A stretch of DNA of 54,573 bases from Chloroflexota bacterium (GTDB lineage: Bacteria > Chloroflexota > Dormibacteria > Dormibacterales > Dormibacteraceae). Below are positions 39,642 to 48,427 of the stretch, one piece after another (positions within the stretch are counted from its first letter, which is position 1; each line of letters opens with the position of its first letter). A model generated the notes under the pieces. It was not told the origin of the DNA. It saw only the letters and a list, made by a program, of their open reading frames with translations, and did no database searches. Position numbers and translations under genes: made by a program. The stretch is from assembly GCA_005881825.1 (NCBI GenBank), contig VBEO01000059.1, positions 1-54,573 on the forward strand, read 5' to 3'.

Positions 39642-40361
39642 TCAGCCTCCTTGCAAAACCAGTTCGTCCGTGCGTCCCGGACGACTGAACCAGCGCATCG
39701 ACGCGCGCATGGGGCGCGGCGTCGCCAGCCACTGCAGCCCGGCCAGCGCCAGCTCGGCGACCATGGCCAGGGCGGCCACCAGTATCGCGCCCGCGAAGAT
39801 CTGCACGTCGTCGCGCTGCGCGAAGCCGTCGACGATGAAGCGGCCGAGGCCGCCCCAGGCCACCACGGCGGCCAGCGTCGCGGTGGCCACGACCTGAACC
39901 CCGTCGGTGCGGATGCCGGCCATGATGACCGGCAGCGCGACAGGCATCTCCACCCTCAATAGCGCGACGTGCTCGCGCATTCCCAGGCCGCGGGCCGCCT
40001 CTTTCAGCTCGGGATCGACGTCGCGCATGCCCACGTAGGAGTTGGTCACGATTGGCGGGATCGCCAGCGCCACCAAAGCGATGAAGGCCGGCGCCGCGCC
40101 GATGCCGAAGAGCGGCACCGCCAGCACCAGGATGCCGAATGAGGGAAGCGCCCGGCCCACGTTGGAGACGTTGATGGCGAGGTTGCCGAAGCGCCCGTAG
40201 TGGCCGAGCAGCACGCCCACCGGCAGGGCCAGCACGGCCGCGGTCAAAGTCGCCAGAAACGACATCTGGACGTGCTCCCAGAGCCGGTTGGGGATCCCGA
40301 AAGTCCCATCCCAGTGCGCCGGATCCAGAAACCAGCGCACCACCTCCTCGAAAATGCTCAC
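39642..40361 (-). CDS. glycine betaine/choline ABC permease (second subunit)
   Basis: 239 residues from GTG 40361 (GTGA overlap with the first permease). FLATLTAAVLALPVGVLLGHYGRFGNLAINVSNVGRALPSFGIL and the EAA loop DPELKEAARGLGMREHVALLRVEMPVALPVIMAGIRTDGVQVVATATLAAVVAWGGLG are typical of OpuBB/OpuBD-type permeases. About five or six helices. The C-terminus is basic. Binding-protein gene follows after 5 bases. Confidence 0.9.
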   Translation of the reverse strand: MSIFEEVVRWFLDPAHWDGTFGIPNRLWEHVQMSFLATLTAAVLALPVGVLLGHYGRFGNLAINVSNVGRALPSFGILVLAVPLFGIGAAPAFIALVALAIPPIVTNSYVGMRDVDPELKEAARGLGMREHVALLRVEMPVALPVIMAGIRTDGVQVVATATLAAVVAWGGLGRFIVDGFAQRDDVQIFAGAILVAALAMVAELALAGLQWLATPRPMRASMRWFSRPGRTDELVLQGG

Positions 40362-41029
40362 CGCGAAGACCGCCAGGGCGTGGCCAGCCGCTGGGCGCCC
40401 GCCAGCAGCAGGTCGGCCGCCACGGCCAGCACCACCGAGCCCGCCAAGCCCACCACCAGTGGCGTCTTGAAGTCCTGGATCAGGCCGGCCAGGATCAGCT
40501 GGCCCAACCCGCCCTCGCCCAGCAGGGCGGTCACCGTGACCAGCCCGATCGTGGTCACGGTGGCCAGCCGGACACCGGCGACGATCACCGGCAGCGCCAG
40601 CGGGATGTCGATCGTGAGCAGGCGCTTGGCCGGCCGGTAGCCCATGCCGGTGGCTGCCTCCCGGATCTCGGCCGGCACGCCGTCCAGGCCGACCACGATG
40701 TTGCGGACCAGGATCAGGATGGTGTAGCTGACCAGGCCGATCTCGGCGGTGACCACGGTCAGTCCGGTGAAGGGGACCAGCAGGGCGAACAGCGCCAGCG
40801 AGGGGATCGTGTACAGGATCCCCGCCACCGATAGCACCGGGTTGCGCAGCGCCCGCCAGCGCCACACGAGCAGGCCGACCGGGGTGGCGATGGCGAGACC
40901 GCCCAGGACTGCGATGCCGGTCAGTTGGATGTGCTGGACCAGCGCCTGCCAGATCACATCGGTGTGGTGGCCCAACCAATCCCAGCGGATCCAGGGATCG
41001 GTGGCGTCCAGCCGGAGCACTGATCTCAC
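40358..41029 (-). CDS. glycine betaine/choline ABC permease (first subunit)
   Basis: 223 residues, GTG start. LTGIAVLGGLAIATPVGLLVWRWRALRNPVLSVAGILYTIPSLALFALLV and the EAA loop VPAEIREAATGMGYRPAKRLLTIDIPLALPVIVAGVRLATVTTIGLVTVTALLGEGGLG define an OpuB-type permease. Pairs with the 39642 product in the membrane. Its start is only 7 bases from the start of the divergent ATPase gene. Confidence 0.9.
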   Translation of the reverse strand: MRSVLRLDATDPWIRWDWLGHHTDVIWQALVQHIQLTGIAVLGGLAIATPVGLLVWRWRALRNPVLSVAGILYTIPSLALFALLVPFTGLTVVTAEIGLVSYTILILVRNIVVGLDGVPAEIREAATGMGYRPAKRLLTIDIPLALPVIVAGVRLATVTTIGLVTVTALLGEGGLGQLILAGLIQDFKTPLVVGLAGSVVLAVAADLLLAGAQRLATPWRSSR

Positions 41030-41036
41030 CCTATCG

Positions 41037-42005
41037 TTGGAAGGCTTGATCCGCCTCGATCACGTTCGCAAGGAGTATCCCGGCGGCCAGATGGCCGTGC
41101 ATGACCTCAGCCTGGAGATCGCCGACGGCGAGACCGCGATGCTGGTGGGGCCGTCGGGCTGCGGCAAGACCACCAGCCTCAAGATGATCAACCGGCTCAT
41201 CGAGCCCAGCTCCGGCCACATCTACGTGGACGGCCACGACGTGTTAGGCGAGGACCCCGTGCGGCTGCGCCTGCGCATGGGCTACGTGATCCAGCAGACA
41301 GGCCTGTTTCCACACATGACGATCGGCGACAACGTGGCCACGGTGCCGCGCATCCTGGGCTGGGACCGCCAACGCACCCGGCGACGCGTGGACGAGCTCC
41401 TGGAGCTGGTCGGCCTCGACCCCAAGCGCTACGCTCGCCGCTATCCGGCGCAGCTCTCTGGCGGTCAGCGCCAGCGAGTGGGCGTGGCCCGGGCATTGGG
41501 CGCCGACCCCCCGATCCTGCTCATGGACGAGCCTTTCGGCGCCGTCGACCGGGTGACCCGCGACCGCCTGCAGGACGAGTTCCTGCGCATCCAGCGTGAG
41601 ACGCGCAAGACCATCGTCTTCGTCACCCACGACATCGACGAGGCGATCAAGCTGGGGGACCGGATCGCGCTCCTGCGCGAGGGTGGCTACCTGGAGCAGT
41701 ACGACACGCCCGCGCGCCTCTTGGGCCGGCCGGCCACGCCTTTCGTCGAGCAGTTCCTGGGCCCCGACCGCGCTGAGAAGCGCCTGGCCGTCCTGCGCAT
41801 CGATCTCGCGCGGCTGGAGCCGCAGGACGGTGGCGGGCCCGTGGTGCCCGGGGATGCCACGCTGTCGCAGGCGCTCTCCGCCATGCTGCTCGCCGACACG
41901 GATCGAGTCCGGGTGGTTGACGGGGACGGCAGGTTCCTGGGTCAGCTGTCGGTGACGGCGATCTTCAGGTCGGCCGCGGAATCACGACGGGAGGAACGAG
42001 TCTGA
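41037..42005 (+). CDS. glycine betaine/choline ABC transporter ATP-binding protein with CBS region
   Basis: 322 residues from TTG 41037 (TTG 41046 also fits). Walker A VGPSGCGKTT, Q-loop YVIQQTGLFPHMTIGDNVA, signature LSGGQRQRVGVARAL, Walker B ILLMDEPFGAVD and the H-loop VFVTHDIDEA are intact. Residues about 230-320 include one partial CBS-like repeat (LLADTDRVRVVDGDGRFLGQLSVTAIF), which in OpuA relatives senses ionic strength or c-di-AMP. Encoded divergently from its permeases and binding protein. That is unusual, since these are normally one operon, but the four products form a complete importer. Confidence 0.9.
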   Translation: MEGLIRLDHVRKEYPGGQMAVHDLSLEIADGETAMLVGPSGCGKTTSLKMINRLIEPSSGHIYVDGHDVLGEDPVRLRLRMGYVIQQTGLFPHMTIGDNVATVPRILGWDRQRTRRRVDELLELVGLDPKRYARRYPAQLSGGQRQRVGVARALGADPPILLMDEPFGAVDRVTRDRLQDEFLRIQRETRKTIVFVTHDIDEAIKLGDRIALLREGGYLEQYDTPARLLGRPATPFVEQFLGPDRAEKRLAVLRIDLARLEPQDGGGPVVPGDATLSQALSAMLLADTDRVRVVDGDGRFLGQLSVTAIFRSAAESRREERV

Positions 42006-42629
42006 AGCCGGCACCATCTCCCCGGCTAGGACCGCCACCGGCAGCCGGTTCTCCGGCGGCGCCAGTGGACACGCCCAGCGCACGTCGTAAACGCAGGACG
42101 GGTTGTAGGCGAAATTGAAATCCAGCACCACGCGATCGGACCCGACAGCGAACACCAGCGAGTGGCCGTCGGTGTTCTTCACCGTGTCCACGAGGTACCG
42201 CCCCGCGCCATAGGTTTCGTGCCGGGAAGTCAGGTCGGCGAAGGGCACGAACAACCCACCGCCGTAGCCGAGCTGCCGGAACACAGTCAGCCGCAAGCCG
42301 TCCACGCCGGCCAGCGCAAACGACAGCACCCCGGCCCGCCGGTAAACCACGACGCCGTCCTCGCCGCCGGTGTCGATCTCCAACCGTGAACCGTCCCCCT
42401 CGGACCACGCGGCGTCCACCCGATATGCCGCGTCATAAGGAAACCAGCGCAGCCCGGTGAATGACGCACGCTCGTCAACCGGTATGGGGGACTGTGGGTG
42501 TTCTCGAAAAAGCAGGTCGCGGGCCGCGCGCCACTCCTCATAGCCCGGAAGGCGGTACAGGTCACCGACCCGCCGCCGCCAGTCGACCAAATCGAGCTCG
42601 TCCGGCACCGTGAAATCATCCACGACCAT
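41982..42629 (-). CDS. DUF1684-family protein
   Basis: 215 residues from ATG 42629. LVDWRRRVGDLYRLPGYEEWRAARDLLFREHPQSPI, TGLRWFPYDAAYRVDA, FVPFADLTSRHETYGAGRYLVDTVKN and LDFNFAYNPSCVYDVRWACPLAPPENRLPVAVLAGE are the DUF1684 pattern; the final block (F-N-x-A-Y-N-P-x-C, C-P-L-x-P-x-E-N) is its most conserved part. Biochemical role unknown. The start codon shares CATG with the divergent exporter's ATG, and its stop lies 24 bases inside the convergent ATPase gene. Confidence 0.85.
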   Translation of the reverse strand: MVVDDFTVPDELDLVDWRRRVGDLYRLPGYEEWRAARDLLFREHPQSPIPVDERASFTGLRWFPYDAAYRVDAAWSEGDGSRLEIDTGGEDGVVVYRRAGVLSFALAGVDGLRLTVFRQLGYGGGLFVPFADLTSRHETYGAGRYLVDTVKNTDGHSLVFAVGSDRVVLDFNFAYNPSCVYDVRWACPLAPPENRLPVAVLAGEMVPASDSFLPS

Positions 42630-44136
42630 GGCCGCGGCGAACCGACCGTGGACTCTGGTGGCCGTCGTGCTCGGCAGCGCCTCCGTTTTCCTCGACTCGA
42701 CCGTAGTCAACGTGGCGCTGCCCCGCATCGGGCGCGACCTGCCCACGACCTATGTCGGCGTGCTGGAGGGCCAGTCCTACGTCTACAACGCCTACCTGCT
42801 CACCCTCTCCTCCCTCCTGATCCCGGCCGGCGCTCTCGGGGACCACTACGGGCGGCGCAAGGTCTTCGCGCTGGGCCTGGCCGGCTTCGCCCTGACCAGC
42901 CTGTTCTGCGGAGTCGCGCCCAGCATGGAGGCGCTGATCGTGGCCCGCGTCCTCCAGGGCGCCGCGGGAGCACTGCTGGTGCCGGAGTCCCTGGCCCTGA
43001 TCCGGGCCAACTTCGCCGGCGAGGAGCAGGGGCGCGCGATCGGCACCTGGGCCGCGGCCAGCTCGGCCACCACGCTGCTCGGCCCGCTGGTGGCGGGACT
43101 GCTGGTCGACACCCTCTCCTGGCGGGTCGCCTTCCTGATCAACCTGCCCCTGCTGGCCTTCGCGGCCTGGGCGCTGCTCAACCACACGCCCGAGAGCCGC
43201 GACGACGACCCCAAGGGCCACCTGGACTGGTTGGGCGCGGCCATCGCGGGCCTGGCCGTGGGCGGCCTCAGCTTCGGGGCGATCTACGGCCAGCAGCGAG
43301 CTTGGCACGGCGCCGCCGAGTACGTCGCGCTGGCACTCGGGGCCGCCGCGCTGATCGCGCTGCCCTTCGAGCTCGCGCGCAGCCGCACGCCGCTGGTGCC
43401 CCTGCGCCTGTTCCGGTCGCGCGACTTCACGGTCGTCAACCTGGTCACATTCGTGGTCTACGGCGCGCTCTACGTGTCCGGCTACTACCAGACCCTCTTC
43501 CTGCAGGGCGTGCTCGGTTACACCGCGGCCGCCGCCGGGCTGGCCATGTTGCCGGGCTCCCTGCTGGTGGCGCTGTTCTCGCGCCGCATAGGTGAGATGT
43601 CCGTGCGCTACGGGGTCCGCCTGTTCCTGGCCGGCGGGGCGGCCGTGATGGCCGCCGGCATCTTCTGGCTGGCGCGCGCTCCGGTCGGCAGCAGCGCCTG
43701 GCACCTGCAGCCCGGCCGGCCGGGCAGCTGGGTCCCGCCATCCGGCTACCTGGTGGACATCCTTCCCGCGTCCCTGCTCTTCGGCGTGGGGCTGGCCCTG
43801 CTGGTGGCGCCGCTCACCAGCGCGCTGATGGCCAGCGCGCCGGCGGTCAACGCGGGTGTGGCGTCCGCCGTCAACAACGCCATCTCCCGGGTCGGTCCTC
43901 AGCTGGGCGGCGCGCTGGTCTTCATCGGGGTCACGGCGCTGTTCCGCGCGCGTGTGGGCGACCTCCGCGCCAGCCCCCTCAACCCGCCGCCGAGCGGCCT
44001 CTCCAAAGCCCTCGTCAACTCAGCTTCCACGGACGCCTTTCACCTGGCGGCGGTCGTGTGCGCGGTGCTCCTGCTCAGCGGCGCGGTGATGGCCTGGGCC
44101 GGCCTTCGCGCCCGCCCCCGACCCGCCGCCGCATGA
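42628..44136 (+). CDS. MFS multidrug exporter, DHA2 family
   Basis: 502 residues, about 14 helices. FLDSTVVNVALPRIGRDL, YVYNAYLLTLSSLLIPAGALGDHYGRRKVF (motif A), ARVLQGAAGALLVPESLALI (motif B) and TLLGPLVAGLLVDTLSWRVAFLINLPLL (motif C) are clear. Proton-driven export of drugs or metabolites. ATG 42628 gives MAAANRPWTLVAVVLG; GTG 42610 is possible but runs over the DUF1684 start. The next exporter gene begins in its stop (ATGA). Confidence 0.9.
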   Translation: MAAANRPWTLVAVVLGSASVFLDSTVVNVALPRIGRDLPTTYVGVLEGQSYVYNAYLLTLSSLLIPAGALGDHYGRRKVFALGLAGFALTSLFCGVAPSMEALIVARVLQGAAGALLVPESLALIRANFAGEEQGRAIGTWAAASSATTLLGPLVAGLLVDTLSWRVAFLINLPLLAFAAWALLNHTPESRDDDPKGHLDWLGAAIAGLAVGGLSFGAIYGQQRAWHGAAEYVALALGAAALIALPFELARSRTPLVPLRLFRSRDFTVVNLVTFVVYGALYVSGYYQTLFLQGVLGYTAAAAGLAMLPGSLLVALFSRRIGEMSVRYGVRLFLAGGAAVMAAGIFWLARAPVGSSAWHLQPGRPGSWVPPSGYLVDILPASLLFGVGLALLVAPLTSALMASAPAVNAGVASAVNNAISRVGPQLGGALVFIGVTALFRARVGDLRASPLNPPPSGLSKALVNSASTDAFHLAAVVCAVLLLSGAVMAWAGLRARPRPAAA

Positions 44137-45293
44137 GGCAGGGAACCTGGACGCTGCTCGTCGGCAACACCCTGGTGATGATCGGGGTCGGCTTCTTCCT
44201 GCCCATCCTGCCGCTGTTCATCGGCCACCGGCAGGGCACGGCGCTGGTCGTGGGCGCCGTCTTCGCCTCCGGCCTGCTGGCCATCGCCGTCGCCCAGTAC
44301 CCGGCCGGCGCGCTGGCCGACCGCTTTGGGCGGCGGCCGGTGATGGTCTGGTCAATGGGTCTCTATGCCCTGGTCTTCCTGGCCTACCTGCTGCCGATCC
44401 CGGTCTGGGGCCTGGTGGGCATCCGCTTCGCGCAGGGCTTGCTGGGCGGCAGCTACGCGGTCGCCGCCACCGCCCTGGTCGCCGACCTCAGCGATCCCGA
44501 ACGGCGCGGCCGGGCCTTCGGCATGCTGCGGACCTCGGACTGGGCCGGCCTGGTCCTGGGCCCCGCCATCGGCGGGCTGGTGGCCAGCCTGCGCCTGGAT
44601 GCGGTCTTCGCAGCCGGCGCGCTGATCTGCGCCGGCGCCACCGCCCTGCTGACCCTCCTGCCCCGCGTCACCCGCCGCTCAGGCCCGGCCCCGGAGCCAC
44701 CTCGCCGGCCGCTGGCCATCCTCCGTTCCCTGCTGCCCTTCATCGTGCTGGGCTCGGCCATGGGCTACACGATCGGCGCCTACGACACGATCTGGAGCCT
44801 CTACCTGACCCGCAACGGCGCCACACCGGCGGTGGTGGGTCTCAGCTTCACGCTCTTCTCGGTCCCGTTGGTCCTGCTGGGGACCAGCGGCGGCGCCTGG
44901 GCCGACCGCATCGGGCACTGGCGGGCGGCCACCTTCACGGCGCTGATGTACGGCGTCTTCGGCGCCGCCTATGCCTTCATCAGCAACGTGCCCGCGCTGG
45001 TCGTGCTGAGCGTGCTCGAGGGCGCGCTGGTGGTGGCGGGCAACCCCGCCCTGACGGCGCTGGTCTCCCGCAGCGCGCCCGCCACCGAGCAGGGTCGCGC
45101 GCAGGGCGTGTTCCGGATCGGCATCACCGCCTCGCAGGTCGTGGGCGCGCTCCTCGGCGGCGGCCTCTTCGGGATCGCTCCCGCCTTCTCCTTCCTCAGC
45201 ATCGCCGCCTTCTCGTTGCTGGCCGTCGCCGCCAGCCGTCTGTTTCAGCCGGCGGCCGTGGTGCGCAGCGCCCCTGTGTCCGCCCAGCCGTAG
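44133..45293 (+). CDS. MFS exporter, 12-helix DHA1 type
   Basis: 386 residues from ATG 44133. MIGVGFFLPILPLFI, QYPAGALADRFGRRPVMVWSMGLYALVFLAYLL (motif A), RFAQGLLGGSYAVAATALVADLSDPERRGRAFGMLRTSDWAGLVLGPAIGG (motifs B and C) and 12 helices. Translationally coupled to the DHA2 exporter, so two different pumps are co-expressed. The 3' end overlaps the GNAT gene by 49 bases. Confidence 0.9.
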   Translation: MRQGTWTLLVGNTLVMIGVGFFLPILPLFIGHRQGTALVVGAVFASGLLAIAVAQYPAGALADRFGRRPVMVWSMGLYALVFLAYLLPIPVWGLVGIRFAQGLLGGSYAVAATALVADLSDPERRGRAFGMLRTSDWAGLVLGPAIGGLVASLRLDAVFAAGALICAGATALLTLLPRVTRRSGPAPEPPRRPLAILRSLLPFIVLGSAMGYTIGAYDTIWSLYLTRNGATPAVVGLSFTLFSVPLVLLGTSGGAWADRIGHWRAATFTALMYGVFGAAYAFISNVPALVVLSVLEGALVVAGNPALTALVSRSAPATEQGRAQGVFRIGITASQVVGALLGGGLFGIAPAFSFLSIAAFSLLAVAASRLFQPAAVVRSAPVSAQP

Positions 45294-45766
45294 GCGACCT
45301 CGACGGCGTCGGTGCCCCGCCAGCCCAGCGGCTTCTCCCGCAGGTAGACGCCGCCCAGGGTTTCGTAGAAGCGGCGTGCGGGCAGGTTCTCCCGCAGCAC
45401 CCAGACCAGCATCGACTTCAGGTCCGCCGCCGCCAGACGCTCCGCCGCCGCGGCCACCAGCAGCCGGCCGCCGCCTTGCCGCCGGCGCTCCGGCAGCAGG
45501 TAGATCGCGTAGAGCTCGCCGCGGTGCTCGGCATCGCCCTCGCGCTCCGGCCCGGAGTAGGCGTAGCCGGCCACCGGGTCGTCCCAGACCACCACCGCCT
45601 GGGGCGCCCGCGCCGGCAGCCGCTCCCGCCACCGGGGCAGGGTGCGCTCGTAGTTGAAGCCGGCGATCACCGGCTCCGGCAGCAGCCCCGCGTAGGTGGC
45701 CCGCCAGGAGGCGGCGTGGACGCGCGCGATGGCCTCGGCGTCTTCGGCGGTGGCGTCCCTCACCAT
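45245..45766 (-). CDS. GNAT-family N-acetyltransferase
   Basis: 173 residues from ATG 45766. VRDATAEDAEAIARVHAASWRATYAGLLPEPVIAGFNYERTLPRW is a common GNAT opening; GELYAIYLLPERRRQGGGRLLVAAAAERL holds the acetyl-CoA motif (R-R-R-Q-G-G-G, usual Q/R-x-x-G-x-G/A), and LRENLPARRFYETLGG is motif B. Substrate unknown. A longer version upstream would run into the divergent propeller gene and is not favoured. Confidence 0.85.
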   Translation of the reverse strand: MVRDATAEDAEAIARVHAASWRATYAGLLPEPVIAGFNYERTLPRWRERLPARAPQAVVVWDDPVAGYAYSGPEREGDAEHRGELYAIYLLPERRRQGGGRLLVAAAAERLAAADLKSMLVWVLRENLPARRFYETLGGVYLREKPLGWRGTDAVEVAYGWADTGALRTTAAG

Positions 45767-45785
45767 CACGCCATAGGATCGCGAT

Positions 45786-46835
45786 GTGGGCGCGCATACG
45801 GCGGCGTTGGCCCGCCTGGCGGTCGCCGTGTCCGTGATCGCGGCGGCCTCACTGGCCTGGCTCCAGCCCTGGAACCGCCCGCCCGTGCCGCCGGCGGAGA
45901 TCAAGAGCGTGCAGGTGCTGTCCGCGACCACAGCGGTGGTGCTGACCCAGGCCCGGCCGGACCCGCCGGACAGCTATCTCGGTTACGAGACCGGCGACGG
46001 CGGCCGCAGCTGGCGTCGGTTCAGGGTGGCGCCACAGGCCGAGGTCCACTTCGTGGATGCCGGGCATGGCTTCGCGAGCACCGAGTTCGAGCTCTTCGCC
46101 ACCGCCGACGGCGGCCGGACCTGGCAGTCCCGGCCGCTGCCGCCCGACCAGCACTTCGCTCCCGCGGCCTGGTTCCTGGACGCGGACCGCGGCTGGTACC
46201 TGAACCTGGACGTGCTCAGCGGCACCGGCCTACCCCGCGACCTCTACCGGACCGTCGACGGCGGCCGCAGCTGGCAGCACCTCTGGCACGGCACCTCCGG
46301 CCTGGCCCAAACGCCGGTCTTCGCCGACCCCGAGCACGGATGGATGGCGGCAGACTTTTCGGTTCTCGCCACTTCCGACGGGGGCGTGACCTGGACGCCA
46401 CTCAAGGCGCCGCTGATCGCCGACCGGGCGGGCGTTCAGCTGGCTGCCGGCGCCCTCATCGAGTACAGCTCGGAGCTGAATGCAGCAGGCGACGTGGTCT
46501 GGCGGGCCGCCGCCAGCACCGACGGCGGCGCCAGCTGGGGTCCGGCGCAGCAGAGCCCGGGCTCGGGCATCGTGGACGTCGCCTTCGCCGACGCCAGCCA
46601 CTGGCGGGCGATCACGCGTTCACACGTCTGGCGCACCGACGACGGCGGGGCGAACTGGACGCCCGTCAGCACCAGACTGCCCACGGGTGACTGGCTGAAC
46701 AGCACCCGCTACCTCGACGCCGAACGGGGCTGGGCCCTGGCGGGCAGTCCGCCGGCCGCCTTCCCGACCCGGCTCCTGCGCACCGCCGACGGCGGCGGCA
46801 GCTGGAGCGAAGTGGCGCTGCCCAGCCTTGGTTGA
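45786..46835 (+). CDS. membrane-anchored BNR/YCF48-like beta-propeller protein (first)
   Basis: 349 residues. N-terminal hydrophobic anchor (about 6-28: ALARLAVAVSVIAAASLAWLQ). Six or more Asp-box/BNR repeats: GDGGRSW, TADGGRTWQ, TVDGGRSWQ, TSDGGVTWT, STDGGASWG, TDDGGANWT, TADGGGSWS, at 40-70 residue spacing. These form a propeller of the YCF48/sialidase-like type, likely outside the cell. The sialidase catalytic Arg triad and F/YRIP motif are not seen, so an enzyme role is unlikely. Ends inside the start of its paralogue. GTG 45786 start. Confidence 0.75.
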   Translation: MGAHTAALARLAVAVSVIAAASLAWLQPWNRPPVPPAEIKSVQVLSATTAVVLTQARPDPPDSYLGYETGDGGRSWRRFRVAPQAEVHFVDAGHGFASTEFELFATADGGRTWQSRPLPPDQHFAPAAWFLDADRGWYLNLDVLSGTGLPRDLYRTVDGGRSWQHLWHGTSGLAQTPVFADPEHGWMAADFSVLATSDGGVTWTPLKAPLIADRAGVQLAAGALIEYSSELNAAGDVVWRAAASTDGGASWGPAQQSPGSGIVDVAFADASHWRAITRSHVWRTDDGGANWTPVSTRLPTGDWLNSTRYLDAERGWALAGSPPAAFPTRLLRTADGGGSWSEVALPSLG

Positions 46836-48021
46836 CGAGCTGCGGCTGGTGCGCCGCCGCGAGCTGCGGGGGGCGGCGGTGATCGGCGCCGCCCTGGTGG
46901 CGGTGGCGCTGATCGCCATCTCCTATCTGCGCCCGGTGCCGCGGCCGCCGTACATCGCACCGCCTCCGGCGCAGATCGCGATCCAGTCCTGGCATTTCGC
47001 CGACTCCCGGACCGGCTGGGTGGCGGTGCGACGCCAGGACATCGCGGCCGGCCGCTCGGCGCTCTTCGCCACCCGGGACGGCGGCGCCACCTGGGTGCGG
47101 CTCTCGCTGCCTGTGCCGAGCGCCTACGCGGTGTGGGTGCGGGTCTTCGACGCCGCACACGGGATGGTCCAGATCGCGCGCGACCAGGCCGACGGCCGCG
47201 GCTCGCTGCTGGGCACCGACGACGGCGGCGCCACCTGGCAAGACCTCCACCTGCCCGACCAGCCCGCAGTGGGGAACACCACCTTCTTCGACCGTCAGCA
47301 CGGATGGTTCCTCACGCAAAGCGCGTCCGGCAGCCCGATCGGGTCCGCGCTGAGCCGCACCAGCGACGGCGGCCGCACCTGGCAGCTGCTCTGGCGCATG
47401 ACCCCGGAGGATCCCACCGGCGGCCGCGGCCTGCCCTGGTCCGGGGCCAAAGGCTCACTCAGCTTCGTGACGGCCGAAAGGGGGTTCCTGGAGGTGGCCG
47501 GCGTGGACGGAGCGCTGCAGCTGTACGCGACCCAGGACGGCGGCGCGTCCTGGGCTCCGGCGTCACTGCCCGCGCAGACCGCGCCGGCCGAGGGCGAGCT
47601 CCGCGCCTTCTCGAACACGGACCTGGCTTTCGCCAGCGTGCGCCTAGGCGAGCCGGCTCGAATCCAGCCCCTGGGCTGGGTTTACCGCTCCACCGACGGG
47701 GGCGCCAGCTGGCAGGCCTCGCCGCTGCCGCCGCCGGCCGGCCGCTTCCGGGTTCAGCCGGCCGCAGTGCTGGGTCCCATGAGCTGGTGGGAGGCAGACG
47801 GCCGCCAGCTGTGGTCGACGGCGGACGGCGGCCGGCACTGGGACGTCCGCGACGCCGACCTGCCGGGCCGGGCCATCCTGGGCTCGCTGCAGGTGACCGG
47901 TCCCGGCCAGGCCTGGTCGGCCGGGTGGGCCTCGCCGGAGCCCGGCGCCGGCGCCCTCCTGCTGCGCACCGGCGACGGCGGCGCCCACTGGTCGGCGGTC
48001 CGCCTCCCGCGCCTGGGCTAG
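46828..48021 (+). CDS. membrane-anchored BNR/YCF48-like beta-propeller protein (second)
   Basis: 397 residues from TTG 46828 (GTG 46849 also possible). A cytoplasmic basic stretch, one helix (about 15-33: GAAVIGAALVAVALIAISYL), a Pro-rich spacer (RPVPRPPYIAPPPAQ) and then repeats TRDGGATWV, TDDGGATWQ, TSDGGRTWQ, TQDGGASWA, STDGGASWQ, TADGGRHWD, TGDGGAHWS. Same design as the preceding gene, with an 8-base overlap, so the pair probably arose by duplication and works as a complex on the outer face. Ligand unknown. Confidence 0.75.
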   Translation: MVDELRLVRRRELRGAAVIGAALVAVALIAISYLRPVPRPPYIAPPPAQIAIQSWHFADSRTGWVAVRRQDIAAGRSALFATRDGGATWVRLSLPVPSAYAVWVRVFDAAHGMVQIARDQADGRGSLLGTDDGGATWQDLHLPDQPAVGNTTFFDRQHGWFLTQSASGSPIGSALSRTSDGGRTWQLLWRMTPEDPTGGRGLPWSGAKGSLSFVTAERGFLEVAGVDGALQLYATQDGGASWAPASLPAQTAPAEGELRAFSNTDLAFASVRLGEPARIQPLGWVYRSTDGGASWQASPLPPPAGRFRVQPAAVLGPMSWWEADGRQLWSTADGGRHWDVRDADLPGRAILGSLQVTGPGQAWSAGWASPEPGAGALLLRTGDGGAHWSAVRLPRLG

Positions 48022-48395
48022 CTGCGGGTCTTCACGAAGAACATCACGGCCCGGCCTTCGGCGACCACGGTGCCGTCGTCCTGCTGGATGGTGGCCTGGC
48101 AGTAGGCCAGCCGGTTGGTCCGGTGCCGCGCTTCGGCCCGCGCCAGCAGGCGGCCCGGGCGGCCCGGGCGGTAGAAGTCGACGCTGAGCGAGGAGGTGGT
48201 GGGCACCTCTCCCCCGGCCGCCAGGGTGGCGGCGGCGCTGGCCAGAGCGCAGTCGGCGAAGGCCGCCAGGGCGCCGCCGTGGACGATCGGCCCCTGGGCG
48301 GTGGGGAAGCCGTGGTCTTCCACGGTCAGCCGGGCTTCCAGCACCACCTTCCCAGGCTCGGACGAGAGCACGCGGCTGCCCAGGTTGCGCCACAT
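48018..48395 (-). CDS. PaaI-like hotdog-fold thioesterase
   Basis: 125 residues. FPTAQGPIVHGGALAAFADCALASAAATLAAGG is the PaaI/YbgC hotdog helix with the HGG motif and the acid residue (D) in ADCAL; TTSSLSVDFYRPGRPGRLLARAEARHRTNRLAYCQATIQQDDGTVVAEGRAVMFF completes the sheet. Hydrolyses an acyl-CoA thioester, substrate unknown. Overlaps the propeller gene by four bases at the stops. Confidence 0.85.
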   Translation of the reverse strand: MWRNLGSRVLSSEPGKVVLEARLTVEDHGFPTAQGPIVHGGALAAFADCALASAAATLAAGGEVPTTSSLSVDFYRPGRPGRLLARAEARHRTNRLAYCQATIQQDDGTVVAEGRAVMFFVKTRS

Positions 48396-48427
48396 GCCGT
48401 CGGTCGGCCACAGCTCCGGACGAGCGG

